This document shows positions 44,001 to 54,700 of a DNA stretch of 64,000 nucleotides, piece by piece (within the stretch, counting starts at the first letter, position 1; each line of letters starts with the position of its first letter). The stretch comes from Anaspis maculata. Lineage: Eukaryota; Arthropoda; Insecta; Coleoptera; Scraptiidae. The notes below the pieces were generated by a model that did not search any database, had not been told where the DNA came from, and saw only the letters and a program-made list of their open reading frames with translations. Made by a program: the position numbers and the translations under genes. Where the stretch lies: the NCBI GenBank assembly GCA_949128115.1, contig OX421961.1, forward strand, positions 85,357,277 to 85,421,276. Direction: 5' to 3'.

Positions 44001-45623
44001 ACCAATCCACCCCATGAAATTAATTAATGATAATAAATTGCTGAAAATCTACCACATTTTTTGCAGCTAAGCAGAAAATGCCTTACTAGTCATGAAGATA
44101 CATCTAAGTAGTCAAGGATCTCCAGTTTGTAATATTTTAAACAAAAGTGAAACAGGCTGGTATTCTCCCATTTAGAGCATTATAGCTAATAATAAAAGGT
44201 GTTATATAGCGCTCATAAACTCAGTGCCACCCTTGTTTGTAGTACCTTTCTATCATTATGGTCACTAGGAGCAGATTTTATTAGGGCAGTATAACACCTA
44301 TCAGGGTGTAATCTGTAACTAATTTGTTGAAATTAAAGGACCCATAATGAAAAGAATAATTCAGTCAATCATAAAGACATGTTTAGAGTAAGCAGCCCTT
44401 TAATGTTGACGGAAATGGTACAGAATACACCCTATTGAAAGTTTTTAGTTAGCTTTATTATTATTATTATGATTCAACAAAAAGTATCCAAGTTGCTAGC
44501 TGTAAAGTTGATCTTTTTTTGTTGAATCTTGTGAATTTTGGCCAAAGATTGGAGGAACTCAGGCACCCATTCACATACGCAAGTAATAATTAAGAAAAAC
44601 TCATACCAAACTGTCAAGAACTTTTCTGTCCCACTTCAGAACTTTAGCTGTCTTGCCTTCATCCTTCTTCAAATTTTCACTGACAATCTTAGGTGGGCTT
44701 GGAGCTTTGAGTTTTGGGGGGGTCCTTGAGCCACTCAATGTGGGAGGTCGAGGGGCTTGTGGCTTCTTTTTTGGAGTGGGTTTCTCTCGTGGCACCTAAC
44801 AAAGTTCATCAATGAATCAATTTTGGAAAGCACAATGGTAAAATCTCACATGTTTGTAGTTATCTTCCCACTCATTCATATCATGAGCCAGATCTGCAAG
44901 TTTGCTGAGCCCTTTTTTAGACTTGACACCGTCTGGCTTGGTGGCTGGCATATCTGCTTCTTCTTCGGCGTGAAACTTGGCTTCTGTCCTGTGAATCGGG
45001 GATGAAATTTTGGCATCATCCCCTCCTGAGAAATGCAATAATACACAATCAGTAATATAGTTGACGATAGGCATGAGGTAAAATTTGATTATACCTGCAT
45101 AGAGCTTCCCCAAGCGATTGAGACGATTCTTGGCGTCCTTCCTCAGTCCTCCTTTGCTTTTCAAGCTATCATCATCTTCATCATCATCACTGTGCTCCTC
45201 AATCTGTACCTCAACCCTGACGTTATCTACGGAACTCACTTTTATTTCCATATTGAAATTATCATTTTGAATGTTGAATGATTTCAGTTGTGATTGTGGA
45301 GAGCATGTGATTTCAGATGAGACACGAGTAGTTGAGTTAGTGCGGGGATATTTACAGATATTACCCTCAGAGCTGTTCTCTTTGAAAGCGGGATCAAATC
45401 TCTTGGGACGTTCTGATTCTTTCTTTGTCAGGTCGGGCTGTGAGGCCGAAACTGTATTTTTGGAGCTCAATATTGAAGTTTTGTTCGATGCTCCTGTGTA
45501 TCCCTCCAGCAATTTTTGACGATCTCTCGCCCTCGACAATATATTCTACAGAAGCAAATTTGTAAGCAAAATTTTACTTTCAAATACGAGTAGAAATAGG
45601 TATACCTCTGTAAATGAATCCAT
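29032..45623 (-). CDS. ANLN: Anillin, actin-binding cytokinesis scaffold, complete, 15 exons
   Basis: Exons on the minus strand are 45623-45606, 45545-45095, 45025-44850, 44795-44607, 38339-37746, 36158-36017, 35922-35772, 35586-35493, 35430-35305, 34743-34317, 34258-34097, 30077-29671, 29614-29420, 29360-29188 and 29128-29032. They sum to 3402 nt (1133 aa), with GT-AG junctions and consistent phases throughout. The start MDSFTE matches the anillin N-terminus. The middle is Ser/Pro/Lys-rich and disordered, with [12 protein letters not shown] (364-375) in the expected actin-binding region and LYPSLTDI (551-558). An anillin-homology region spans roughly 700-990, and a PH domain (about 1000-1125) contains [20 protein letters not shown]. 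From family knowledge, anillin links actin, myosin II, septins and RhoA at the cleavage furrow. Intron 4 (6.2 kb) and intron 11 (4.0 kb) carry most of the repeats. The end of exon 12 was placed by alignment to the SLN-x-x-P motif of the family. Confidence 0.95.
30158..30351. mobile_element. 194-bp Tc1/mariner-type MITE in anillin intron 11
   Basis: The termini CCCTGGACACACTAGAAAGC and GCTTTCTAGTGTGTCCAGGG are perfect complements. The next inner motif is TTAATGATCATTAA on both sides. TA dinucleotides flank it (30156-30157, 30352-30353). A truncated second copy with the same right end follows at 30357-30455. Confidence 0.85.
30357..30455. mobile_element. Truncated second copy of the TTAATGATCATTAA MITE
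   Basis: Shares TTAATGATCATCAAG, CTTGCTGTCAGCAAGACAGC and the right end AAGCTTTCTAGTGTGTCCAG; the left terminus is missing. Confidence 0.7.
30460..31700. other. Anillin intron 11, nothing recognised
   Basis: No coding family, TIR pair or tandem array stands out. A short imperfect inverted repeat occurs at about 30910-30945. Confidence 0.4.
31700..32010 (-). pseudogene. Possible decayed coding fragment, unidentified
   Basis: On the minus strand two adjacent frames are protein-like: one ending ..[13 protein letters not shown] and, after a shift, one continuing ..[16 protein letters not shown]. This looks like a frameshifted fragment of a retrocopy or transposon, but I do not recognise the family. 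Confidence 0.25.
32117..32284. mobile_element. 168-bp MITE with about 53-bp TIRs
   Basis: AAGGTGCGTTCAATCAGCTT at the left is complementary to AAGCTGACTGAACGCACCTT at the right. Both arms continue through GCCGCAAG and TTAAAATTA blocks with few mismatches. Anillin intron 11. Confidence 0.8.
32430..32998. repeat. TTTTTAGCGCA-family repeat with duplicated block of about 187 bp
   Basis: Starts TTTTTAGCGCATTTTCG, then has a short CTGTCCGTCTGTCCG microsatellite, as in the ends of the 13-17 kb repeat. Two direct copies of about 187 bp follow (32626 and 32812), sharing AACGCTAC(G/A)GTGTGAACTTC and TTCTAGATACATGCA. Confidence 0.65.
33547..33689. mobile_element. MITE with GCGTTTTCCACTGG ends
   Basis: GCGTTTTCCACTGGTAAGAA pairs with TTTTCCAGTGGAAAACGC; AAAGTGCG and CGCACTTT extend the arms. 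The terminal motif resembles that of 59303-59450. Anillin intron 11. Confidence 0.75.
33917..34051. mobile_element. MITE family B, copy in anillin intron 11
   Basis: The left arm ATATAAACCACGGTTGTAAA and right arm TTTACAACCTTGGTATATAA are inverted. The interior has CTGCGCTTCAGGATTAAAAC. Full-length relative at 63246-63372. Confidence 0.75.
36345..36420. repeat. hAT-like end and 14-bp G homopolymer
   Basis: CAGTGGCGACGCC resembles the TIR CAGTGGCGCC of the element at 51140. It is followed by an uninterrupted G run (about 36366-36379). No partner end was found, so it may be a solo or truncated end. Confidence 0.4.
36690..36838. mobile_element. MITE with about 55-bp TIRs
   Basis: ACCTCCGGTTCCACCAAACC at the left, and GGTGGGATCAGAGGT at the right. 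The arms continue through TTAAAT(G/C)TATCAC and the trinucleotide TAGT. Anillin intron 5. Confidence 0.65.
36848..37082. repeat. Dispersed repeat A, copy 2
   Basis: Matches 909-1142 in the same orientation, including the open frame [16 protein letters not shown]. Lies directly beside the MITE at 36690-36838 in anillin intron 5. Confidence 0.7.
37240..37740. other. Anillin intron 5, nothing recognised
   Basis: Between repeat A and exon 5. Contains a CCAAAATGGCGGCCG motif like those in other repeats, but no defined element. Confidence 0.4.
38340..39320. other. Anillin intron 4, no gene seen
   Basis: Nothing recognisable apart from a short TTATTATTATTA run near 39236-39247. Confidence 0.4.
39541..39860 (-). 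pseudogene. Decayed Ty3/Gypsy-type reverse transcriptase fragment
   Basis: On the minus strand, [20 protein letters not shown] (39860-39675) and then, in a shifted frame, [19 protein letters not shown] (39640-39541) occur in the order of the N-terminal RT region of Gypsy elements. The WVVPKK-type segment between them is deleted. It is not related closely to the intact element at 51784-55914, which reads differently there. Confidence 0.7.
40170..40440. repeat. Degenerate tandem repeat of about 56 bp
   Basis: About five units sharing ACAAAAGGG-(5)-CAATAGGGCTCCGAA and AACACA spacers, strongly diverged. Followed by an AAAATAAA-rich microsatellite (40453-40500). Confidence 0.6.
40500..41240. other. 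Anillin intron 4, nothing recognised
   Basis: No coding family or repeat boundaries were seen. Confidence 0.4.
41246..42436. mobile_element. 1.19-kb palindromic element with TACAGGGTGATTCACC ends
   Basis: The left end TATACAGGGTGATTCACC and right end GGTGAATCACCCTGTATA are complementary. Arms of about 590 bp meet near 41850, where a TTACGTCCCTCAGCTTC stem closes the palindrome. The terminal TA on each side may be the target duplication. No transposase frame. Lies in anillin intron 4. Confidence 0.85.
42440..44600. other. Anillin intron 4, mostly unclassified
   Basis: An inverted motif pair ATAGGTTGCGGGAAC (about 43283) and GTTCCCGCGACCTATAG (about 43629) brackets some 365 bp and could be element ends; the same end occurs alone at 58571. 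Nothing else was recognised. Confidence 0.35.
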
Positions 45624-46010
45624 ATTCACGAAAAGTTATTCACCAAACTCAGCAGGATACAATATGCACTTGACTGTTGTCAACCGTTAAACACCAAACC
45701 AAACAACATTTGAACCGAACTTTCCTGGCGTGTCCAACAGAGGGCGTGGTGAACTGAGTGAATTCAACGTTGCCAAATCACTTCAGATGTAACATCGTCA
45801 TAAATTATTATTCTTTATTTATTGAATAAACAAATAACATCAAAAACACGACTAACATACACTTTATTTATTAGTTGTAAATATATTTCAGCGTTGAAAT
45901 AGTTTCTCTGGCAAATATTGTGATATGTGTGAGGACGTTTTTCACTGCATGACAACACCGCTAGGAACCCATGAGCGACGACGGACTGACGGTTAGTCAC
46001 GGATTAGTGG

Positions 46011-46086
46011 GTGCTTTCCACCTAGACGGTGATAAGAAACTTCGCCGCCATCTTGAAGCTTGATTTGAATCTGTGACCGTCGGGAT
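46011..46086. mobile_element. GTGCTTTCCACCTAG-family repeat, left part, split by a hAT MITE
   Basis: GGGTGCTTTCCACCTAGACG and the downstream CCGTCGGGAT match the family around 57.9-60.3 kb. The sequence resumes after the insertion at 46649 with GTCGGGATTGTCA. Confidence 0.6.
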
Positions 46087-46648
46087 TAGAGATGGGCAAA
46101 GCGGCTCATCTGACTGAAGCGGCTCACCAGCTCCCGATCAGTTTGAGGAACCGGTTCACTGAACCGGCTCAATTGAGCCGTTCAGATCAGTGATCGCACC
46201 TTGCACCACGATTCGTAATTTCTCGAACTCGTTCAAATCGGCTCGCTTGAAACGCAAGCATGGTTCATTCATGTTCGTGGTGTCACTGGTGTCGTGCCGA
46301 GCCGAGTAGTCTATATGCCTATGCCAGCTCAGAGACAAGCTCCGGCTCGACAACTCACCAACTCAACTCGTTTAACCGTTCAGTCGTTCATCGTTCTTCG
46401 TATCCTTTTGTCAGCCGCCCGGCGCCTAGCTCGAAGGAATTTCCGGAACCAAAAGTTTTTGTAATTTCACGGCTCACTCCGCGTCTATCGGCTCATAATC
46501 CGATCCCGAACCTCATTTTATTGAAATTTCAATAGCGCATATTAGTGAGCCGTGAACCGGTTCAATGCAACGCCGCGAACCGGGTCACATGGTTTTGCGA
46601 AGTGAGCCGGCTCACCGAACCGGATCACTCCTGAGCCGCCCATCTCTA
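46087..46648. mobile_element. 562-bp non-autonomous hAT element, TSD GTCGGGAT
   Basis: The ends TAGAGATGGGC and GCCCATCTCTA are complementary and hAT-like. The 8-bp duplication GTCGGGAT is exact (46079-46086 and 46649-46656). The interior is rich in GAGCCG/CGGCTC motifs such as AACCGGTTCA, typical subterminal repeats. No transposase. Confidence 0.92.
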
Positions 46649-48884
46649 GTCGGGATTGTCATCGTGACATTCGTGATGGACGCCGCCAGTAGTGGGGACG
46701 GTACGCGACAAAAATCCCTTGGATACTGCACTTTTGAGTAGAGTTATGAAACTTGGCACATAGTTTCTAGGGACCATAAAAAGAAATTTCGCCCGATGTT
46801 CCAAAAAAAAATTTTGATGGAATCCGTTATATAGGCCTTTTTTTCCAAAATGGCGTCCAAATTTTGAAAATTGACGATTGGTCGTACAGTGGCGCGCAAA
46901 GTTTCAATTCCTAACATTTTGACCATAACTAGTTGATTTAGGCCACCCCTAACTCGATCCGTCTGATATTTCGGCCATTTGGGCCTTTTTTCCAAAATGG
47001 CAGCCAAACTTTGAAAGTTGGAATTTGGTCGTATAGTGGCCTGCAAGGTATCAATTCTCAACATTTCGACCATGACAAGTTGATTAAAGCCCACCCCGAC
47101 TCTATCCAACCTAAATTTTGGCCTTAATACTCAATTATAGTGCTGATATTGATTTTTTTTTTTAATCTTGAGAAGAGTTGTGGAAAACCCGAGGGAAAAC
47201 CACTTCTTGGACTTTCTGTGTGTCCAACATGTGAGTAATCCGGAGAGCAGAATCACTACATTTTTTCGAAGAAATGGAAGGCTCCCCCCCCCATTGGCAA
47301 AACCTATTTCACGCATGTATAAAACTGTGACAACCATAAAAAACGTCGAAAGTACATAACTATACATACCAACTGCAAGTTGTTTCGGAAAATTTTCATC
47401 AGTGCAGAAGAAATTTGGCATGTTGATTAGGAATAAATTCTTGCAAGGTTTGATTTTCTGCATGAGAGAGCGTGCCACTGATGTAGAGCATCTGAGTCGA
47501 CTGTGCGCTGATATCGGGTGCAATATTTTATTTGGGAATTTGCACGTCTGCACGAAGTATCAATTTGTAACATTTTGACTATAAACGAGTTGTTTCAAGC
47601 CACCTCTTACTCGATTCGGCTGATATTTGGGCCATTGAGACCTTCTTTCCGAAATGGCAGCCAAACCTCGAAAATCGGCAGGTGGTCGTATAGGGGCACA
47701 CAAGGTATCCAGTCCTGGACATTTCGACCATTGCGAGTCGATTAATACCCTTCCCGACTTGACTTGACTCAAATTTTGGCCTCAGTCCCCATTTACAGTT
47801 CTGTCAGTGAAGATCTCGTGTGGCATCAAAACTGCATGAAATTTCGAAATGCAAGTTGTTTAAATATGTACGGAAAGGGATCGAGATAATCGGTTTTTGC
47901 AGATTTATACGTCGATAAGAGTTGTACTTGAAGAGATTTGAGTACAAGAAAATCACAATGTACCTCTTATTAAATCATATAGTACCTACTGTTTATAAAA
48001 ATTTCTGCAAGTTTCTAGTGTGTCCAAGGCACAAAGATCTCTCCTATGGGTCTTAGTTTGTCCCATGTGACACATTTTTGGCAATGAATGTAGGTACAGT
48101 GTTGAATTTTTTGCACTTATAGCCGTAAAGTTCCTCATTGGGTATCAAAATCTGTTTCTGAATCGCAATATTCGCAACCGGATTTTTCAGTATCTATGAT
48201 AGGAAGAATAATATATACCTTCGAGAAAAGCATTAAGTACAACTTTAGCGCCTTATGTACATAGTTCCTTCCCAACCTTTGTATATGTAAGTGACAAAAC
48301 GAGTATTATGCAATATGTAGAAATTGGATCATCTACAGGAATTAGAATTGAAATGAGATCCAGGATAGGTGAAAGTTTTGTTCTTCACCAATGTAATAGA
48401 AAAAAAAACAGTAAAGAAGAATGTAGGTGAGCGTCTCGCACAATCGCACAAACGCAAACGTGCAAATTTTTGAATAAGTTCCATACCATATCAGCGCACA
48501 GTCGGACTCGGATGCTCCACATCAGTGGGACACTCTCTCATGTAGAGAATAAACCTTACAAAAATGTATTCCTAATCAACCCCTGCTGAAAATGCTCATC
48601 GATTCTCATTGGAATCCCTATGAGAATCCATCAGTTTCTATCAGCCCCATGAGCATCAATCAGGCGCACGCATAATAAATGGGAAGTCTAACAGTTTCTA
48701 TGAGAATCTATCGTACATTTCCTGCTGAAAATCCTCATGGATCCTCATTATTGGGATTCCTATGAGAATCCATCAGTCATTGGCAGAAATCAACAGCAAA
48801 TGCTCATTCAATCCTGATAAATGCTGATACAAATCCATTATTTGACTTATTGACATGTGAATCCTGTAAATCTATGCGGCTTTA

Positions 48885-49070
48885 GCTTAGTTTATGATGA
48901 GCGATTTTTTGCCGCGATTTGAGCTGAGCTGAGCGGAGCGGAGCGATTTTTTTGCCTAGGCCAATTACGATGCGGGGAAGTGACATCATGAATGGACACG
49001 ATTGGTCCAGACAAAAAAAATCGCTCAGCTCAGCTCCGCTCCGCCGGGTATCGCTCATCATAAACTGAGC
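48885..49070. mobile_element. 186-bp MITE with about 60-bp TIRs
   Basis: GCTTAGTTTATGATGAGCGA at the left pairs with TCGCTCATCATAAACTGAGC at the right. The arms continue through GAGCTGAGCTGAGCGGAGCG. Nested inside the element 48581-50037. Confidence 0.8.
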
Positions 49071-49734
49071 ATTTGGCAGATATAATCTCATCAATTTTAG
49101 GCGAACCCGCGCGCTCGCCTGATCTAGTCGTCATGAATCGTAGGAAATTCTTGCGCGACTAGCGCGATCGATCTAGTGCGTTATCTTTTCGTGACAGTGA
49201 AAATACAAAATGCTGACAGGACGCTGAAAAAAAGTTTGATTCCTTTCCGCATCGGTTTGTTTGTTTACGTTTGTTGTGTTAATACCTATAAGATGTAAAG
49301 ACTTTTACTTTACCGACGCTCCACCAACATGGAAGGAAAAGTATTGTAATCATGCAGAAAAGGTTTGAGATTTCGATGGATATATTCCATTTTGAGGTTC
49401 CCCAAGACGATTAGGACTATTTCCATCAAGTAAAGTGCCTATAACTATAGTAAAATACATAACTAATTATGATCTTCAATTCCAGGTTCTAGGAGATCAT
49501 TGGAACACTGAACACTGAACTAAAACAATAGTATCACCCTGTGTGCCTGTGCGACATTGATGTAATTTCACGAACATTCACGAATCTATTTATTTGTAAG
49601 TGATAAAATCTAATAAAAAATCCAGTTCAAAATCCATCTTGGTTTTGTATAACAATTTGTTGTATTCAGTGTGGCATCCATCTGGATTGTATGAGTTTTC
49701 ATGAGAATCCATGAGGATTCATATGGAAATGTAT

Positions 49735-49905
49735 GAGAATCCATGAGCATTTATGTGGATTCATATGGAAATCAATGAGAATCCATGAGCATTTATGTGG
49801 ATTCATATGGAAATCAATGAGAATCCATGAGCATTTATGTGGATTCATATGGAAATCAATGAGAATCCATGAGCATTTATGTGGATTCATATGGAAATCT
49901 ATGAG
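49735..49905. repeat. 42-bp tandem repeat, about 4 copies
   Basis: The unit starts GAGAATCCATGAGCATTTAT and is nearly identical between copies. Because 42 is a multiple of 3, both strands show long repetitive open frames (14-aa units); these are not genes. Confidence 0.95.
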
Positions 49906-50770
49906 ATTCAATGAGGAAAAAACGCAGCGGGATTCCTATGAGAATCATTGCGGCAATGCCGGTTCCAATACTCATATAGATCCTCATGAAAGCCAGATAG
50001 ATTTCCCTATGAGAATCCATGAGGATTTTCAGCAGGGACATGCAACATTTCTTCTACACTAATAAAAAGTAACCTAAGTCTGAGGTCTGAGAGGCAGAGA
50101 GAAGTCTAACCTCCAAACACCACTGAGGAACAGCTAATACACGCGATAGAGCGCAGATTCCTCATTCACTGTTACTTCTGGTAACGTAATATGTAACCTC
50201 TGACTTATCTTTTAGCACAAATACAAATTCTGAAACAATTTGCAGTTGATATGTATGTACTTTCGTCATTTTTTCCACAACCCTTCTCAAAATTGAAAAA
50301 AACTCTCAGTATCAGCATTAAAATTCAGTATTGAGGCCAAAATTTAGGTTGGATGGAGTCGGGATAGGCTTTAATCGACTTGTCATGGTCGAAATGTCAA
50401 GAATTAATACCTTGCAGGCCACTGTACGACCAAATGCCTACTTTCAAAGTTTGGCTGTCATTTTGGAAAAAAGGCCCAAATGGCCAAAATGTTAGTCGGA
50501 TCAAATCAGGGTTGGCTTAAATCAACTCGTCATGGTCAAAATGTTAGGAATTGATACTTTGCGCGTCACTCGGCGCGTCACTGTACGACCAATCGCCAAT
50601 TTTCAAAATTTGGTCGCCATTTTGGAAAAAGGGGCCTATATAACGGATTCCGTCGAAAAAATTTTAGGGAACATCGGACGAAATTTCTTCCTATGGTCCC
50701 TAGAAACTATGTGCCAAGTTTCATAACTCTACTCAAAAGTGCAGTATCCAAAAGCGTAACGACCCCACTA

Positions 50771-50884
50771 CAGCCTTTTGTGCATCCATGGCGAATTATC
50801 GTTGATTATGCCGCGCAAGCCCAATAGTGTTCGCAACAAGCGGACCCCGCAACATAACACTTTTTGTTGCAGGTAATTGACTAA
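50771..50884. other. 114-bp spacer between two related foldback elements
   Basis: Unique-looking DNA separates the two GTGGGG-ended elements. Confidence 0.5.
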
Positions 50885-51538
50885 TAGTGGGGTTGGTAGC
50901 CATTCCTATACGGCATTTAATGATACAGCAAATTCCTTCTGCATGAGTGTTCTATAAGGCCTAACGAACGATATTAGAAGGGGAAGCACAAAAGCTTCCC
51001 CTTAGGGGGGCCGCAGGGGGCCCTGTCAAGTTGACGGTCCAAGAACTCCTACCAAACCATCTTTCAATTTCGTTGTTTCACTCAAATGAGGATAATGTGA
51101 CTCCATTGTGAATCTCGATGGCTTTGGTCGCCATGTCTCCAGTGGCGCCAAACTCACAAAAAGTTACTATGGCGACGAAAATTTCAGACCCCCCCCCCCT
51201 ATTGTCACGCTACGGTCGGGCCGAGGAGCTTAAGAGCCCCTCATGCAGTTAGCGCTGCAAGTAATTGTTTTTCGGAATAATGATAATAATATTAACAATA
51301 ATAAGTAAAAAAAAGAATAAGCCGCTGACCAAATGGGACTGAATAAACTGTTGAATGCCAATGTCGGTCTCTGAAAATGTTTAAAACTGAACGAAAAGCT
51401 TTATTATCAAAAATTATTTTTGAAATGGTACAAAATTGGGGAACGGAGAGTGATCGTATTCCTCACCGACATGCATTGAAGATTTCCAAACAACATGCAA
51501 ATGTCACTCTAAAGTAAATTGCAGGACATACTACCTAC

Positions 51539-51748
51539 TGTACCGTTAGGGTTATTCAGCATTACTTTATTACTAAGTTGGCAACGGTTAAGTTGCAGCC
51601 TTGCCCCGAAGGGCACCGCCATCTTGTTCTCTTGTCAAGCGGCTGAGCGCATATCGATGCTGTGTGTTAACCTAAGTTCTTATGTTCTCATGTGTGTGCT
51701 AATAAACGTATAATTACAATCAATCCAACGGTTTTCACTAACATTACA
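51539..51748 (+). repeat. 5' LTR
   Basis: Begins TGTACCGTTAGGG and ends CTAACATTACA. Contains AATAAA at 51701-51706, the likely poly(A) signal. Identical by eye to the 3' copy. Confidence 0.95.
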
Positions 51749-51783
51749 TGGTGGCAGCGGTAAAAACTTAAGAAGAACCAACT

Positions 51784-54700
51784 ATGAGCGTACAAAATAC
51801 AGAAACTGCGGCTTCGAGCACTCCATCATCAGGAGGTTATGTCATCGGGGTGAGTCCTCCAGAGAAATTCAGTTTCTCGACTCCAGCGGCATGGCCCCAA
51901 TGGAGAAAGCGGTTCGAGCGGTATTTAACCGTGTCCGGATTGCTATCGAAGCCCGACTCCGAAAAAATCGATATCCTGCTTTACGTGATGGGTGAAGAAA
52001 GCGAGGATGTGATCATCCAGTTCCCGACGACTCCAGTAACGTTCCAGGACACTCTGAAAGCGTTCGAAGACTACTTCATACCGAGAAGAAACGTCATCTT
52101 CGAGCGATTCAAGTTCAACTCTCGTGTACAAAACGCTGGGGAAAGCGTCGATAGCTTCATCACAGCATTACACACGCTAGCTGAGCATTGCGAGTACGGC
52201 TCAATCAAGGATGAGTTGATTCGAGACCGAATCGTTGTCGGTATGGCCGACACTAAGACAAGTGAGAGACTCCAGTTACACACAGGCACTCTTAAACTAG
52301 CTGACGTGATCCTATCCGCCAAGCAAGCGGAGAGCCAACACCAGCAAAACGATATTCTCCGGAAGGATGGAAGGGCCCAACTCGTCAACGCCATCCACAA
52401 GAAGCCACAGTCGAGCGACAAGAAACCTAGCTACGGGCACTCTCAGCATTCTCGTCATAAGTCAATGGCGAACACTCCGCAAAGCAACAACTCCAACTAC
52501 AACACCTCCAGCTGCACGTACTGTGGGCTATCTCGGCACGAGCGAAATCAATGTCCCGCCAGAAACTCAATGTGCAGAAGCTGTTCAACTAAAGGGCATT
52601 GGTCGAAGATGTGCAGATCAAAAAAGAAGTCAGTCCGATACCTGGAAGCCAGCGATCCATCTCCACACGAGGAAAGTCACAACTCATTTGTGGGAAGCAT
52701 CTCACATTTTGCGGTAAACTCTACGCATGTTACACGATCCAACCCCTGGATGTGCAAATTGTTTGTAAATAATTCGGAGACACCGGTCTCCTTTTTAGTA
52801 GACACGGGGGCTGATATAACATGCATTCCTCTAGCATTGCTCTCGCAAAGAATGGTAAAGTCACTCACGCAATGCAGAGATGTTATATCAGGCCCTGATG
52901 GCAAACCCCTCAAATTGTTCGGTAAATTGTATATAGATGTAAGATCTCACAAAAAATTGTCAAAACTCGAAGCATATGTAATCAAAGACTTGAAAACTCC
53001 GATACTGGGAAGGCCAGGAATACAAAAACTCGAAATCCTCCAATTTGATAGCAAAATTGAGCCTGGCACGTCAGTCAATGCCATAAGCAAATTTGAGTCA
53101 TCTGTTCAACCTCTACGGGAGTTTCCAAACCTATTCAGGGAAATTGGCGACTTCCGGGATGAAGTCGAAATTAAAATCAAACCGGACGCTAAACCGTTCA
53201 CTCAAACCACTCCCCGGGTCGTGCCTATTCCACTCATGGGTAAACTGAAAGCCGAACTACAGCGTCTCACTAAACTCGGAATAATAGAAAAGGTCGAAAG
53301 GGAGACGGAATGGGTAGCGCCGATCGTGGTCGTGCCTAAGAAAGAAAAAATCCGGTTATGTTGCGACTACACTAAATTGAACCAGAGCGTTTTGCGGCCG
53401 TATTTCCCGATTCCGAAGGTAGAAACAACTCTTGCAAGGCTACGTGGATCCAAATTTTTCTCAAAACTGGACGCTAACTCGGGTTTCTATCAAATAAAGC
53501 TTACAAAAAATTGTCGCGAATTAACCACATTTATCACGCCTTATGGAAGGTTCATGTTTTTGCGGTTACCATTTGGTATTTCATGTGCACCGGAGTACTT
53601 TTGCACAAAATTTTCAAAAATCATCTCCGACATTGAGGGTGTAGAAATGCACGTAGATGATTTATTGATTCACGCGAAAACTATCCAGGAGCATGATGTA
53701 ATCCTTCGTAAAGTCCTCAAAAAACTCGACGATGAGGGAATTACGCTGAATGAAGCTAAATGCGTGATTGGAGTGAAAAAAATCAAATTTTTGGGTCACA
53801 CGGTGACAGAAAACGGCGTTTCGATCGATCCAGATCGTGTAGAAGCTATAACTAAATTTCCGGAACCTTCAGGCAAAAAAGAACTCATGAGATTATTGGG
53901 AATGATCAACTTTGCAGCTCGCTTCATTCCCAATAAATCCACCATTTTAGAACCACTCACTTATCTTCTAAAAAATGACGTGGAATTTGCCTGGGGCGAT
54001 CCGCAAAGAAAGGCCTTTGCAATAATCGCCGAACGCTTGTCGAAAGCTCCCTTTTTGGCATTCTTTGACCCCTCTAAGAAAATCGTTGTCAGCGCCGACG
54101 CGTCTTCATTCGGATTAGGCAGCGTACTCTTCCAAATTGACGAAAAAAATGAACGCGAATTGGTAGCGTATAGTTCGCGGACACTCTCCGCCACTGAGTG
54201 CAGATATGCTCAGATAGAACGCGAAGCTCTTGCTCTGACATGGGCTTGTGAGAAATTTCAAGAGTACCTCATTGGCATTCCTATTGTACTCGAAACTGAC
54301 CACAAGCCATTACTGCAGATTTTGCAAACAAAGAATCTGGACGAACTATCCCCGCGACTCCAAAGATTCCGAATAAGACTGATGCGGTACGACTACTCTG
54401 TAGTGTACACTCCAGGTAAAGATCTGCTGGTCCCAGATGCTCTTTCTCGGAATCCTTTACCTCTTAATCAGCAACCGGAAGAACCCACTGACGAAGTGGA
54501 GGCTCATGTCAGACTAATCGTAAAAAGTCTCCCTATTCGCGACTATTACTTGCAAAAAATTGTTGAAAATCAGGCCGAAGACCCCATTTGCCAGGAATTA
54601 CGACGATTCGCGCAATCGGGTTGGCCAGAGAAAAGTCAGATCCCTCCGGAACTAACCCCGTTTTTTCAGTACCGAAATGAAATTTCATTCAGTGAGGGGC

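Larger units (their letters stand above)
48581..50037. mobile_element. Insert with CCCTGCTGAAAAT ends, empty site visible
   Basis: The left end CCCTGCTGAAAATGCTCAT mirrors ATGAGGATTTTCAGCAGGG at the right. The uninterrupted left arm of the host palindrome reads GCATGTTGATT (complement AATCAACATGC), while here AATCAAC and ACATGC are separated by this insert. The duplication is therefore only AC. The interior is rich in ATGAGAATCCAT motifs and contains a nested MITE and a 42-bp repeat array. Confidence 0.8.
46692..50768. mobile_element. Foldback element 1 with GTGGGG ends (4.08 kb including an insert)
   Basis: The ends TA-GTGGGGACGGTACG and CGTAACGACCCCAC-TA are inverted with TA on each side. 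The left arm (46692 to about 47560) is mirrored in 48440-48580 plus 50038-50768. Internal repeats of about 155 bp contain TTTTGACCAT and CCAAAATGGC. An unrelated 1.46-kb element interrupts the right arm (48581-50037). Open frames in the arms follow the repeat and show no domain. Confidence 0.85.

Noticed and set aside
46744..47553. Minus-strand frames of 121 and 140 aa
   Set aside because: They lie in the left arm of foldback element 1 and are not preserved as coding in the right arm.
49699..50062. Repetitive 14-residue open frames on both strands
   Set aside because: A 42-bp tandem repeat necessarily stays open; no evidence for coding.
51519..51713. Identical small open frames in both LTRs (also 55932-56228)
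   Set aside because: They arise because the LTRs are identical; LTRs are regulatory and no protein family is recognised.
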